From Solirubrobacteraceae bacterium (GTDB taxonomy: Bacteria > Actinomycetota > Thermoleophilia > Solirubrobacterales > Solirubrobacteraceae), in the NCBI GenBank assembly GCA_025935735.1, contig JAICUS010000124.1, positions 1 through 12,285 on the forward strand: 12,285 nt of DNA. Reading direction: 5' to 3'. Each line of letters starts with the position of its first letter. Position 1 is the first letter of the stretch. A program made the translations under genes and the position numbers. The notes below the pieces were generated by a model. The model saw only the letters and a list, made by a program, of their open reading frames with translations, searched no databases and had not been told where the DNA came from. Shown one piece after another: positions 5,622 through 11,348 of this stretch.

Positions 5622-7364
5622 ATGCGTCGCCTCGTCCTCATCCTCGCGTTCCTGCTCGTCCCCGCAAGCGCGGCCCGCGCGGCCTGGCGGCCGCCGCAGG
5701 CCCTCGACGGCCCGAACGCCGCGGTCACCGGCCTGGGCGGCGTCAGCGTCGCCCGCGAGGGCACGGGCGCGGTCGGCTATCTGCGCAGCGACGGCGTGTG
5801 GGTCTCGCGGCTGGCGGGCGGCGCCTGGAGCGCGCCGGCCCAGCTCTCCGCGGCGCCGTCGACCGACGTCAAGGTGGCGGCCGGCGACGGCAACCGGCTG
5901 GCGGCGGCCTGGATCTCCGGCGGGACCGTCCTCGCCACGGTGGCCGACGGCGCGGCGTTCGCGGCGCCGGTCGCGGTCGGCGGCCCGGGGGCGGAGAACC
6001 TGGACATCGACATCGGCGTCAACGGCGTGGCCTACGCCGTGTGGGAGCAGGGCGGCGACGTCCGCGCGGCGCGGCTGCTCGGCACGACCTGGACGCCGCT
6101 GGCGGCGCCGCTGGACATCGTGCCCGGGGCGGCGGCCGGCACCGGCGCGCTGCGTCCGCGGGTGGCCGTCGACGCCGCCGGCAACGCGCTCGCGGTCTGG
6201 GGCGAGGCCGGCGCCGACGGGACCACGCACGTGTACGCCCGGCGGCTGGTCGGCACGGCGCCGTCCGCGTTCCCGCGCGAGGCCGCGGCCGCCGCGGACT
6301 CGCCCGACGTCTCCACGCAGTACGACGGCAACTTCGAATGGGTGGTCTACCGCCAGACCGTGGGCGGCGTCTCGCACACGTTCGCCCGCCACTTCCTCGG
6401 CTCGACGTTCGACCCGCCGGTGCAGCTGGACGGCGGCGCGGCGTCCGACTCGCCGCGCGTGTCGATCGAGGGCGGCGGCGAGGGCGCCGCGGTCTTCAAC
6501 GCCGGCAACGTCGCGCAGAGCCCCGTGCTGGCCGGCGGCCCGTTCGGCGCGTTCGGCCCGGCGCAGACGCTGGGCGCGAGCGGCGCGGGCGCCACCCTGC
6601 CGGACGTCTCGGCCACCGACAACGGCAACGTGGCCGCGGTGTGGCAGGCCGACGGGCAGGTGCACGGGCGCTTCCTCGAGCCCGGCCAGGCCTACCAGCC
6701 GGACACGGCGCTCTCCAACCCCGCGCTCGGTGCGCTGGACGCTCCCGGCGCGCTCGTCGCCGGCGACCGCGTGGGCGACTACGTCGCCGCGTTCGTCCAG
6801 GGCCCGGCGGGCGCCCGCACGCTGTCCGTGGCCGAGTACGACCGGCCGCCCGGCCGCCCGTCCGTTCCCAGCTCGACCGCCTACACGTGCCACGCGCGGC
6901 CGACGCTGCGCTGGGCCGCCGGGCTGGAGCTGTGGGGGCCGCAGACCTACCAGGTGCTGATCGACGGCGCGGCCGCCGGGACCACGGCGGCCGAGACGTT
7001 CGTCCCGCCGGTGCCGGTCAAGAGCGGGAAGCACACCTTCCAGGTGGTGGCGGTCGACCAGGCGGGGCAGGCCACGCCGAGCCACACGCGCACGCTGCGG
7101 GTCGATTCCCGGGTGCCGCGCGTGCGGGTGTCGGTGACGGGGCGGCGCCGGGCCGGGCACATCCTGCGCATCCGCGTGAAGGCCAGGGACCGCGGCGGCT
7201 CGGGGCTCGACCATGTGACCATCGCGTTCGGCGACCGCCACTCGGTCCACCGCAGGACGGCGTTCCACGCCTACCGGCGCCGCGGCCGTTACACGCTCAA
7301 GGTGTCGGCGGTCGACCGGGCGGGGAACATCGGCCGGCGCACGGTGAGGCTGCGGATCCGGTGA
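5622..7364 (+). CDS. Secreted protein with propeller-like repeats and Ig-like C-terminal domains
   Basis: A 580-residue exported protein. Residues 1-20 form a Sec signal peptide (basic MRR, then a Leu/Ile/Val core, likely cleaved after ARA or ARAA). From about residue 80 to 400 a short motif of the form V-x(4-6)-GN/GD-x-x-A-(V/A)-W recurs: at about 84-97, 128-141, 180-193, 229-242 and 328-341. Segments of the type W-x-x-x-A-x-x-L lie between copies, a spacing consistent with beta-propeller blades. Residues 412-495 and 497-580 look like two Ig/fibronectin-like domains (QVVAVDQAGQ; LKVSAVDRAGN), and the last 80 residues are strongly basic. A cell-surface or extracellular binding role is inferred; no enzyme is recognised. 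ATG 5622 is preferred to TTG 5607 because it gives the cleaner signal peptide. The gene overlaps folP by 4 nt. Confidence 0.8.
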   Translation: MRRLVLILAFLLVPASAARAAWRPPQALDGPNAAVTGLGGVSVAREGTGAVGYLRSDGVWVSRLAGGAWSAPAQLSAAPSTDVKVAAGDGNRLAAAWISGGTVLATVADGAAFAAPVAVGGPGAENLDIDIGVNGVAYAVWEQGGDVRAARLLGTTWTPLAAPLDIVPGAAAGTGALRPRVAVDAAGNALAVWGEAGADGTTHVYARRLVGTAPSAFPREAAAAADSPDVSTQYDGNFEWVVYRQTVGGVSHTFARHFLGSTFDPPVQLDGGAASDSPRVSIEGGGEGAAVFNAGNVAQSPVLAGGPFGAFGPAQTLGASGAGATLPDVSATDNGNVAAVWQADGQVHGRFLEPGQAYQPDTALSNPALGALDAPGALVAGDRVGDYVAAFVQGPAGARTLSVAEYDRPPGRPSVPSSTAYTCHARPTLRWAAGLELWGPQTYQVLIDGAAAGTTAAETFVPPVPVKSGKHTFQVVAVDQAGQATPSHTRTLRVDSRVPRVRVSVTGRRRAGHILRIRVKARDRGGSGLDHVTIAFGDRHSVHRRTAFHAYRRRGRYTLKVSAVDRAGNIGRRTVRLRIR

Positions 7365-8218
7365 CGCCCCGGCTCATGGGCATCCTCAACGCGACGCCGG
7401 ACTCGTTCTCCGACGGGCGCGGCGAGGAGCCCGAGGCGGTCCGGGTCGCCCGCGGGCGGGCGCTCATCGCGGCCGGAGCGGACATCCTCGACATCGGCGG
7501 CGAGAGCGCGCGCGGCGACCGGCCCGCGGTGTCCGCCGCGGAGGAGATCGCGCGCGTCTGCGGGCTGATCCGCGTGCTCTCGCGCGACGTGGTCGTGTCC
7601 GTGGACACCTACAAGCCCGAGGTGGCGGAGGCGGCGATCGCCGCGGGCGCCACGATCGTCAACGACGTCTCCGGGCTGCGCGATCCCGAGCTGGCGGCGG
7701 TCTGCGCGCGCGGCGGCGCCGGTCTCGTGCTCATGCACACCCGCGCGGCGCCCAAGGAGACCGTGCTCGACCCGGGGACCTACGACGACGTGGTGGCCGA
7801 CGTGGTGGCGTTCCTGGGGGAGCGCATCGAGCTCGCGCGCGCGGCGGGCGTGACCGAGCTGTTTCTCGACCCCGGGCCGGACTTCGCCAAGACGCCCGCG
7901 CAGACGGTGGAGGTCCTGCGGCACCTGGACGCCGTCCGCGCCCTCGGGCATCCGCTGCTGCTGGCCATCTCGCGCAAGGACTTCCTCGGCGCGATCACCG
8001 GCCGCCCGCCCGCGGAGCGCGACCCGGCGACGCTGGCCGCGGTCGCGTTCGCCGCCGACGCGGGCGCGGCGATCCTGCGCGTGCACGACGTGGCGGGCGC
8101 GGCGGACTTCCTCGCCGTCCGGGCCGTCCTGCGGGGCGACCGCGTCCTCGGGCCGCTGGAGGGATTGACGCCGGAGCGCTATCCCGACGGGGTTCCCGAC
8201 CACCTCGCGCTAGGCTGA
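7361..8218 (+). CDS. folP: Dihydropteroate synthase (DHPS)
   Basis: A 285-residue TIM-barrel enzyme that condenses 6-hydroxymethyl-dihydropterin pyrophosphate with p-aminobenzoate to dihydropteroate in folate synthesis. The family motifs appear in order: MGILNATPDSFSDG (6-19), GADILDIGGES (39-49), VSVDTYKPEV, IVNDVSGL, LMHTR, LFLDPGPDFAKT, ISRKDFLG and RVHDV. The residues equivalent to E. coli Asn22, Asn115, Asp185, Lys221, Arg255 and His257 are present. The loop-2 motif, normally ESTRPG, reads ESARGD here, changing the positions of E. coli Thr62 and Pro64, where sulfonamide-resistance substitutions occur. The start is GTG 7361, overlapping the upstream TGA in GTGA. It gives only 5 residues before MGIL, shorter than E. 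coli. No other folate gene is in the window. Confidence 0.9.
   Translation: MTPRLMGILNATPDSFSDGRGEEPEAVRVARGRALIAAGADILDIGGESARGDRPAVSAAEEIARVCGLIRVLSRDVVVSVDTYKPEVAEAAIAAGATIVNDVSGLRDPELAAVCARGGAGLVLMHTRAAPKETVLDPGTYDDVVADVVAFLGERIELARAAGVTELFLDPGPDFAKTPAQTVEVLRHLDAVRALGHPLLLAISRKDFLGAITGRPPAERDPATLAAVAFAADAGAAILRVHDVAGAADFLAVRAVLRGDRVLGPLEGLTPERYPDGVPDHLALG
8211..8216 (+). promoter_or_regulatory. Candidate -10 TAGGCT for the Rho-like gene
   Basis: TAGGCT overlaps the end of folP (stop TGA 8216-8218) and lies 68 nt before ATG 8285. A start about 7 nt downstream would give a leader of roughly 60 nt containing the 8-bp hairpin at 8228-8253. No good -35 is seen. Confidence 0.4.
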
Positions 8219-8227
8219 GGGCGTTCG

Positions 8228-8253
8228 CCGGCCGCTGAACCCAACGCGGCCGG
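8228..8253 (+). terminator. Hairpin in the folP / Rho-like gene spacer
   Basis: CCGGCCGC (8228-8235) pairs perfectly with GCGGCCGG (8246-8253) around the 10-nt loop TGAACCCAAC. It may terminate folP transcription without a U-tract or, if transcription starts at 8220 or so, act as a leader element of the Rho-like gene. The Shine-Dalgarno AGGAG (8275-8279, 5 nt from ATG) lies outside the stem. Confidence 0.5.
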
Positions 8254-8284
8254 GGCCCACCGACGCCCCTGTTTAGGAGACCAC

Positions 8285-9652
8285 ATGCCCTCCGTCCTGG
8301 ATCGCTCCGCGCTGGAGCAGAGCCCGCTGGCCGACCTGCACCTGCTCGCCAACGAGCTCGGCGTGGACGGCTTCCGCCGCCTGCGCAAGCCCGACCTCGT
8401 CGACGCCATCCTCAGCCGCCAGAGCGGGGAGGAGGTCCCCGCGCCCGCCCCCGCCGCCGCCGCCGTCGTCGAGGAGCCCGAGCCCGAGGAGGCGCCGGCG
8501 GCCGACGCCGAGGCCGAGGAGCCGCGGCGCTCGCGCCGGGGCCGCCGCGGCGGCCGCAACCGGCGGCGCGACGAGGACGCCGGCGCCGACCGGGAGGAGC
8601 CGCAGGCCGCCGCCGCGCCGGCCGACGACCGCGAGGACCGCACCGTCGAGGGCGCGGTCGAGCTGCTGTCCAACGGCTCGGGCTTCGTGCGGCTCTCGCC
8701 CCCGGACCCGACCGACGACGACGTCTATATCTCCGCCGCCCAGGTCAAGCGCTGCGAGCTCGTCTCCGGCGACCGCATCAGCGGCCCGATGCGCGCGCCG
8801 CGCCGCTCCGAGCGCTTCCCGTCGCTGATCCGGGTGGACACGATCAACGGCCGCCCGGCCGAGGAGGTGGCCGAGGGCACGCGCTTCGAGGACCTGGCGG
8901 TCGACTGGCCGGCCGAGCGCATCGAGCTCGGCTCCGAGGACCCGACGGTCAAGGCGATCGAGTGGCTGACGCCGTTCGGCAAGGGCTCGCGGGTCGTGCT
9001 CGCCGGCCCGTCGCGCTCGGGCAAGAGCGAGGCGCTGCGGCGGCTCGCCGCGGCGCTGTCCGGCGCCCAGGGGCTCGAGGTCAGCGCGGTGCTGGCCGGC
9101 GTGCGCCCCGAGGAGATCGGCGACTTCCCCGTCGTCCCGGGCGCGGCGCTGACCTTCGCCGCCTCCGTCGACGCGCAGGCCCAGGCGGTCGAGCAGGCCG
9201 TCGAGCAGGGCCGCCGCGTGGCCGCCCGCGGCGGCGACGCCGTCGTGCTGATCGACACGCTGGAGTACCTGCCCGCGGCGGCCGCGCGCCGCGCGCTGGC
9301 CGCCGCGCGCAACCTGCGCGACGGCGGCTCGGTGACCGTGATCGCCACCGCGCAGGCGCCGCTGGGCGGCGAGACGACGGTCGTGGTCCTGGACGGCGCG
9401 GCAGCGACGCTCGGCCGCTTCCCGGCGCTGGCGCTCGGCCTGTCGGGCACGCTGCGCCCGGAGCTGCTGGTGGGGGACGCTGGCGCCCAGGCGGTGCGCG
9501 ACGCGGCGGCCGAGCAGGCGGGCGCGCCCGCGGCGGAGATCCCGGCGGCGCCGGCCGCGACGCCGGCCCCCGCGGCGGCGAAGAAGCCAAGCGCCAAGAA
9601 GGCGGCCGCCAAGAAGCCGGCGGCCAAGAAGAAGAAGGCGACCGAGAGCTAG
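8285..9652 (+). CDS. Rho-like protein with degenerate ATPase domain and Lys-rich tail
   Basis: A 455-residue protein. Residues 12-46 match the Rho N-terminal helical domain (LADLHLLANELGV, LRKPDLVDAIL). Residues 47-120 are an acidic and Arg-rich insert (RRSRRGRRGGRNRRR at 81-95), as in actinobacterial Rho. Residues 122-188 match the Rho cold-shock RNA-binding domain (GAVELLSNGSGFVRL, DDVYISAAQVKR). The RecA-like domain keeps Walker A GPSRSGKS (241-248) and a Walker-B-like VVLIDTLEYL (Asp324), but the IDERPEE segment reads AGVRPEE, losing the catalytic Glu. The Q-loop and R-loop region is deleted, and the LDRKLAERR arginine-finger segment is replaced by LDGAAATLGR. A Lys/Ala tail occupies 432-452. 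Known Rho is a ring helicase that ends transcription; this protein probably binds RNA or nucleotide without translocating. ATG 8285 has AGGAG 5 nt upstream. Confidence 0.85.
   Translation: MPSVLDRSALEQSPLADLHLLANELGVDGFRRLRKPDLVDAILSRQSGEEVPAPAPAAAAVVEEPEPEEAPAADAEAEEPRRSRRGRRGGRNRRRDEDAGADREEPQAAAAPADDREDRTVEGAVELLSNGSGFVRLSPPDPTDDDVYISAAQVKRCELVSGDRISGPMRAPRRSERFPSLIRVDTINGRPAEEVAEGTRFEDLAVDWPAERIELGSEDPTVKAIEWLTPFGKGSRVVLAGPSRSGKSEALRRLAAALSGAQGLEVSAVLAGVRPEEIGDFPVVPGAALTFAASVDAQAQAVEQAVEQGRRVAARGGDAVVLIDTLEYLPAAAARRALAAARNLRDGGSVTVIATAQAPLGGETTVVVLDGAAATLGRFPALALGLSGTLRPELLVGDAGAQAVRDAAAEQAGAPAAEIPAAPAATPAPAAAKKPSAKKAAAKKPAAKKKKATES
9578..9643 (+). repeat. AAKKP-type low-complexity tail repeats
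   Basis: The 3' end of the Rho-like gene repeats GCCAAGAAG-like units encoding AAKK and PAAKK. This histone-H1-like tail gives a strongly positive C-terminus suited to nonspecific nucleic acid binding. It is part of the gene, not a separate element. Confidence 0.7.
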
Positions 9653-9666
9653 TGGTGCGCCACTAG
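9649..9666. terminator. Bidirectional hairpin holding both convergent stop codons
   Basis: CTAGTGG (9649-9655) pairs with CCACTAG (9660-9666) around the 4-nt loop TGCG, a UNCG-type tetraloop in RNA. TAG of the Rho-like gene (9650-9652) and TAG of the minus-strand gene (9665-9663) lie in opposite arms. It is a candidate shared terminator for two genes whose ends are 10 nt apart; neither side has a T-tract. Confidence 0.6.
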
Positions 9667-10130
9667 TACCGGCCGCCGTAGGCCACGCGGCGCCAGCTCG
9701 GCTCGGGCGAGAGCTCGATCGGCTCGCGGTCGCGCTCGGGCTGGACGTAGCCGAACGTGTGCGTGATGTCGTCGAAGGCGACGTCCAGCTCGCCCTCCTT
9801 GACGCGCTGGTCCAGCCAGGCGGAGCGGAACACGAGCCGGCGCAGCCAGTGCACGAGCGAGCGGTCCGCGGGGCCGACGAGCTCCGGCCAGCAGTCGTTG
9901 ACGTGCTCGCCCAGCGCGCTCGCGGGGTCGGCCACCTCGCCGTTGACGGTGAGGTTCACGAGGTCCTCGAGCTCGGTGTCGCGCAGCCGCTGCTTCACGA
10001 AGCCGAGCTTGCGCCCGGCCTGCTCGACGCGCTCGGAGAAGTCGCGTTCGTTGAAGGTGAAGCGAAGCTCACCATATTCCAGGACGTAGTCCTGACCCGA
10101 GTCGTAGTTGCCGCGGCGAATCTGGTCCAT
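9663..10130 (-). CDS. Protein of unknown function (155 aa)
   Basis: A 155-residue soluble protein, not recognised. It is rich in charged residues and aromatics. An N-terminal strand pair is likely (YVLEYGELRFTFNERD), followed by helices (FSERVEQAGRKLGFVKQRL; ELEDLVNLTV) and a central HWLRRLVFRSAW segment, then an acidic linker and the C-terminal SWRRVAYGGRY. There is no signal peptide, membrane helix or metal-binding cluster; it contains a single Cys. Codon GC3 is typical of the window, which supports a real gene. ATG 10130 lacks a Shine-Dalgarno. It lies downstream of the Cys-rich gene on the same strand with a 79-nt gap that includes a candidate -10, so it may be expressed separately. Confidence 0.7.
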   Translation of the reverse strand: MDQIRRGNYDSGQDYVLEYGELRFTFNERDFSERVEQAGRKLGFVKQRLRDTELEDLVNLTVNGEVADPASALGEHVNDCWPELVGPADRSLVHWLRRLVFRSAWLDQRVKEGELDVAFDDITHTFGYVQPERDREPIELSPEPSWRRVAYGGRY

Positions 10131-10162
10131 GTGGATGAGCCCGGGGTCGCCGGGGCGTCTGC

Positions 10163-10168
10163 ATGTTA
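10163..10168 (-). promoter_or_regulatory. Candidate -10 TAACAT for the 155-aa gene
   Basis: On the minus strand TAACAT lies 32 nt before ATG 10130 in a locally AT-richer patch (GCATAACATG). No Shine-Dalgarno precedes the ATG, and no clear -35 is seen. Confidence 0.35.
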
Positions 10169-10171
10169 TGC

Positions 10172-10207
10172 GCGGATCCTGCTTGGAGTCTGCGGCTGAA
10201 GCGGATC
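10172..10207 (+). repeat. Direct repeat GCGGATC x2 upstream of the 155-aa gene
   Basis: GCGGATC occurs at 10172-10178 and 10201-10207, 29 bp start to start (close to three helical turns), just upstream of the candidate -10 on the minus strand. Two 7-mers could arise by chance; they could also be paired activator sites. Confidence 0.25.
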
Positions 10208-10209
10208 TT

Positions 10210-10614
10210 TCACGGCGCGCTCAGCCCGTCGCGCAGGTCGAACGCGCGGACGGCGCCCGGGGCCGTGTCCGGGAAGTCGGCGAAGCGCCGGTTGAGGCAG
10301 ACGAACTCGTCGCCTGGCGCCCGCTCGTGAGCCTTCTCGACGGCGAACGCGCAGCGGGCGAGCGGCTCGCGGGCGAGCTTGAGCGTGCCGTACCCGCGCC
10401 CGCGCTCGGCCTCCTCGAACAGCTTGACGTCGATCTCGGTGGCGAACACGCCGTGGGTGCAGCCCATGTAGCGGTTGCCGCTCAGCGGGTCGTCGTAGGT
10501 GTACAGCGAGGGGCAGCGGGCGGCGACGCAGGTGGCGGGGGCGATCACCCGGTCGCAGTAGGTCAGGCACTGCCGGCACTCGGTGGCCTCGACACGACGG
10601 ACGGTCCGGCCCAT
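10210..10614 (-). CDS. Cys-rich, probably metal-binding protein of unknown function
   Basis: A 134-residue soluble protein with eight cysteines at 13, 16, 20, 29, 34, 52, 88 and 106. The first five form C-x2-C-x3-C-x8-C-x4-C within ECRQCLTYCDRVIAPATC and ARCPSLY; then comes RYMGCTHGVFATEID. This clustering suggests a Zn site or Fe-S cluster, though no named family fits. The middle (LFEEAERGRGYGTLKLA) is probably helical. No signal peptide is present, so a cytoplasmic, reduced environment is likely. ATG 10614 is chosen over the frame's open upstream extension because a TAGACT -10 ends 7 nt before it, which would give a leaderless mRNA, and the protein then begins MGRTVRRVEATEC. It diverges from the secreted-protein gene at 10732. 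Confidence 0.75.
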   Translation of the reverse strand: MGRTVRRVEATECRQCLTYCDRVIAPATCVAARCPSLYTYDDPLSGNRYMGCTHGVFATEIDVKLFEEAERGRGYGTLKLAREPLARCAFAVEKAHERAPGDEFVCLNRRFADFPDTAPGAVRAFDLRDGLSAP

Positions 10615-10621
10615 CGGCGCG

Positions 10622-10627
10622 AGTCTA
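10622..10627 (-). promoter_or_regulatory. Candidate -10 TAGACT, leaderless start
   Basis: On the minus strand TAGACT ends 7 nt before ATG 10614, which places the expected transcription start at the A of the ATG. No Shine-Dalgarno is present. This is the cleanest leaderless arrangement in the window. Confidence 0.5.
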
Positions 10628-10710
10628 CCCCCGGCTTCCGCGATCACGCGCCCCGGCGGCCCGCGGCGGCTCCCGCAAACTGGCCGTTCGACGGTGGTGG
10701 TCCGCAATAC

Positions 10711-10723
10711 ACCGTGTTACGGT
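10711..10723. promoter_or_regulatory. Palindrome ACCGT-GTT-ACGGT overlapping a -10
   Basis: A perfect inverted repeat of 5 bp arms with a 3-bp spacer. Its right half is part of the candidate -10 TACGGT (10718-10723) of the secreted-protein gene, so a dimeric repressor bound here would block transcription. The surrounding 117-bp divergent spacer is also the AT-richest short stretch nearby. Confidence 0.35.
10718..10723 (+). promoter_or_regulatory. Candidate -10 TACGGT for the secreted 178-aa gene
   Basis: TACGGT ends 8 nt before ATG 10732. With no Shine-Dalgarno before the ATG (the 8 nt are CGGTAAGC), a leaderless or near-leaderless transcript is likely. No convincing -35 is seen. Confidence 0.45.
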
Positions 10724-10731
10724 CGGTAAGC

Positions 10732-11268
10732 ATGGCCAGGGGTATCTTCTCGTATCGGTCCGGCGCGTCACGCCCGGTCCGCCCGCTCGCCGCCGCGCTG
10801 CCCGCGGCGCTGCTGCTCGCGCTCGCGCTCGCGCCCGCCGCGGGCGCTGACGCGCCGCCGGTTCCGCTCGCCGGCACGATGCTCAGCGGCACCGTCGGCT
10901 TCCCGCGCGAGCAGGGGATGACGCTGTCGATCGACGCGCACGACCCGTCCCGCGCCACCGCCACCGTCGGCTTCGACGGCCGCTGCAAGGGCGGGGGCGT
11001 CGGCGAGTTCTGGGCCGCCTACATCCCCGCGCGCCAGACCGTCCGCATCCGCCACGGGCGCTTCTCGGCCAAGCTCACGGGCACCGCGCGCAACATCGGC
11101 GGCGTCACCGGCCGCACGGGCGCGTTCCACTGGACGCTCGCCGGCCGCTTCACCGACCCCGCCACGGCCACCGCCACCGTCTCCGGCACCGCGAAGCTCC
11201 GTCAGCGCGGGCACGTGATCTCCCGCTGCCGGATCGCCGGCCGCGCGCCGGTCAAGCTCGCGCCCTGA
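10732..11268 (+). CDS. Small secreted protein of unknown function (178 aa)
   Basis: A 178-residue exported protein. A long basic n-region (MARGIFSYRSGASRPVRP) leads into an Ala/Leu hydrophobic core (19-34) and a likely signal peptidase I site around AGA-39 or ADA-41. The mature part is rich in Gly, Thr, Val and Arg with alternating beta pattern (GTMLSGTVGF; ATATVGFDGRC; GRFSAKLTGTARNIGG; GAFHWTLAGRF; ATATVSGTAKL), suggesting an all-beta domain. Two cysteines, C85 and C166, could form one disulfide. No catalytic motif or LPXTG anchor is seen. ATG 10732 follows a candidate -10 by 8 nt. It is divergent from the Cys-rich gene. Confidence 0.72.
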   Translation: MARGIFSYRSGASRPVRPLAAALPAALLLALALAPAAGADAPPVPLAGTMLSGTVGFPREQGMTLSIDAHDPSRATATVGFDGRCKGGGVGEFWAAYIPARQTVRIRHGRFSAKLTGTARNIGGVTGRTGAFHWTLAGRFTDPATATATVSGTAKLRQRGHVISRCRIAGRAPVKLAP

Positions 11269-11285
11269 GCGGCGGCTGAGCGCGC

Positions 11286-11308
11286 GCCGCCCGGTGGACC
11301 GGCGCGGC
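11286..11308 (+). terminator. Hairpin after the secreted 178-aa gene
   Basis: GCCGC-CCGG (11286-11294) pairs with CCGG-(C)-GCGGC (11299-11308): 9 bp with one bulged C around the loop TGGA. There is no T-tract. It lies 17 nt after the TGA and 40 nt before the response regulator, so it probably separates the two units. Confidence 0.5.
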
Positions 11309-11348
11309 TCGGGGGGCGAAGGTCGCGCGGGCAGGGCTATCGGAGCTG

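Noticed and set aside
3935..5764. Minus-strand extension of the MOSC-like frame to an 803-codon reading frame
   Set aside because: It is antisense to glpD, which has strong family motifs. High GC keeps opposite frames open; only the last 193 codons have MOSC-like content.
4660..6960. 766-codon plus-strand open frame
   Set aside because: It crosses the end of glpD in another frame and consists of Arg/Gly/Ala-rich shadow. The glpD stop and the signal peptide at 5622 define the real genes.
5094..7268. 724-codon minus-strand open frame
   Set aside because: It is antiphase to glpD and the secreted-protein gene. Its composition is Arg/Pro/Ala/Gly shadow without any recognisable domain.
8165..8170. 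TTGACG as a -35 for the Rho-like gene
   Set aside because: It is 40 nt from the TAGGCT -10, far beyond the normal 16-19 nt, and lies inside folP.
8285..9652. Canonical transcription terminator Rho
   Set aside because: The catalytic Glu, Q-loop, R-loop and arginine-finger segments are missing, so the rho symbol was not given.
10615..10707. N-terminal extension of the Cys-rich protein
   Set aside because: The extension covers the candidate -10 TAGACT and divergent promoter region, and its residues look noncoding. ATG 10614 fits the leaderless geometry.
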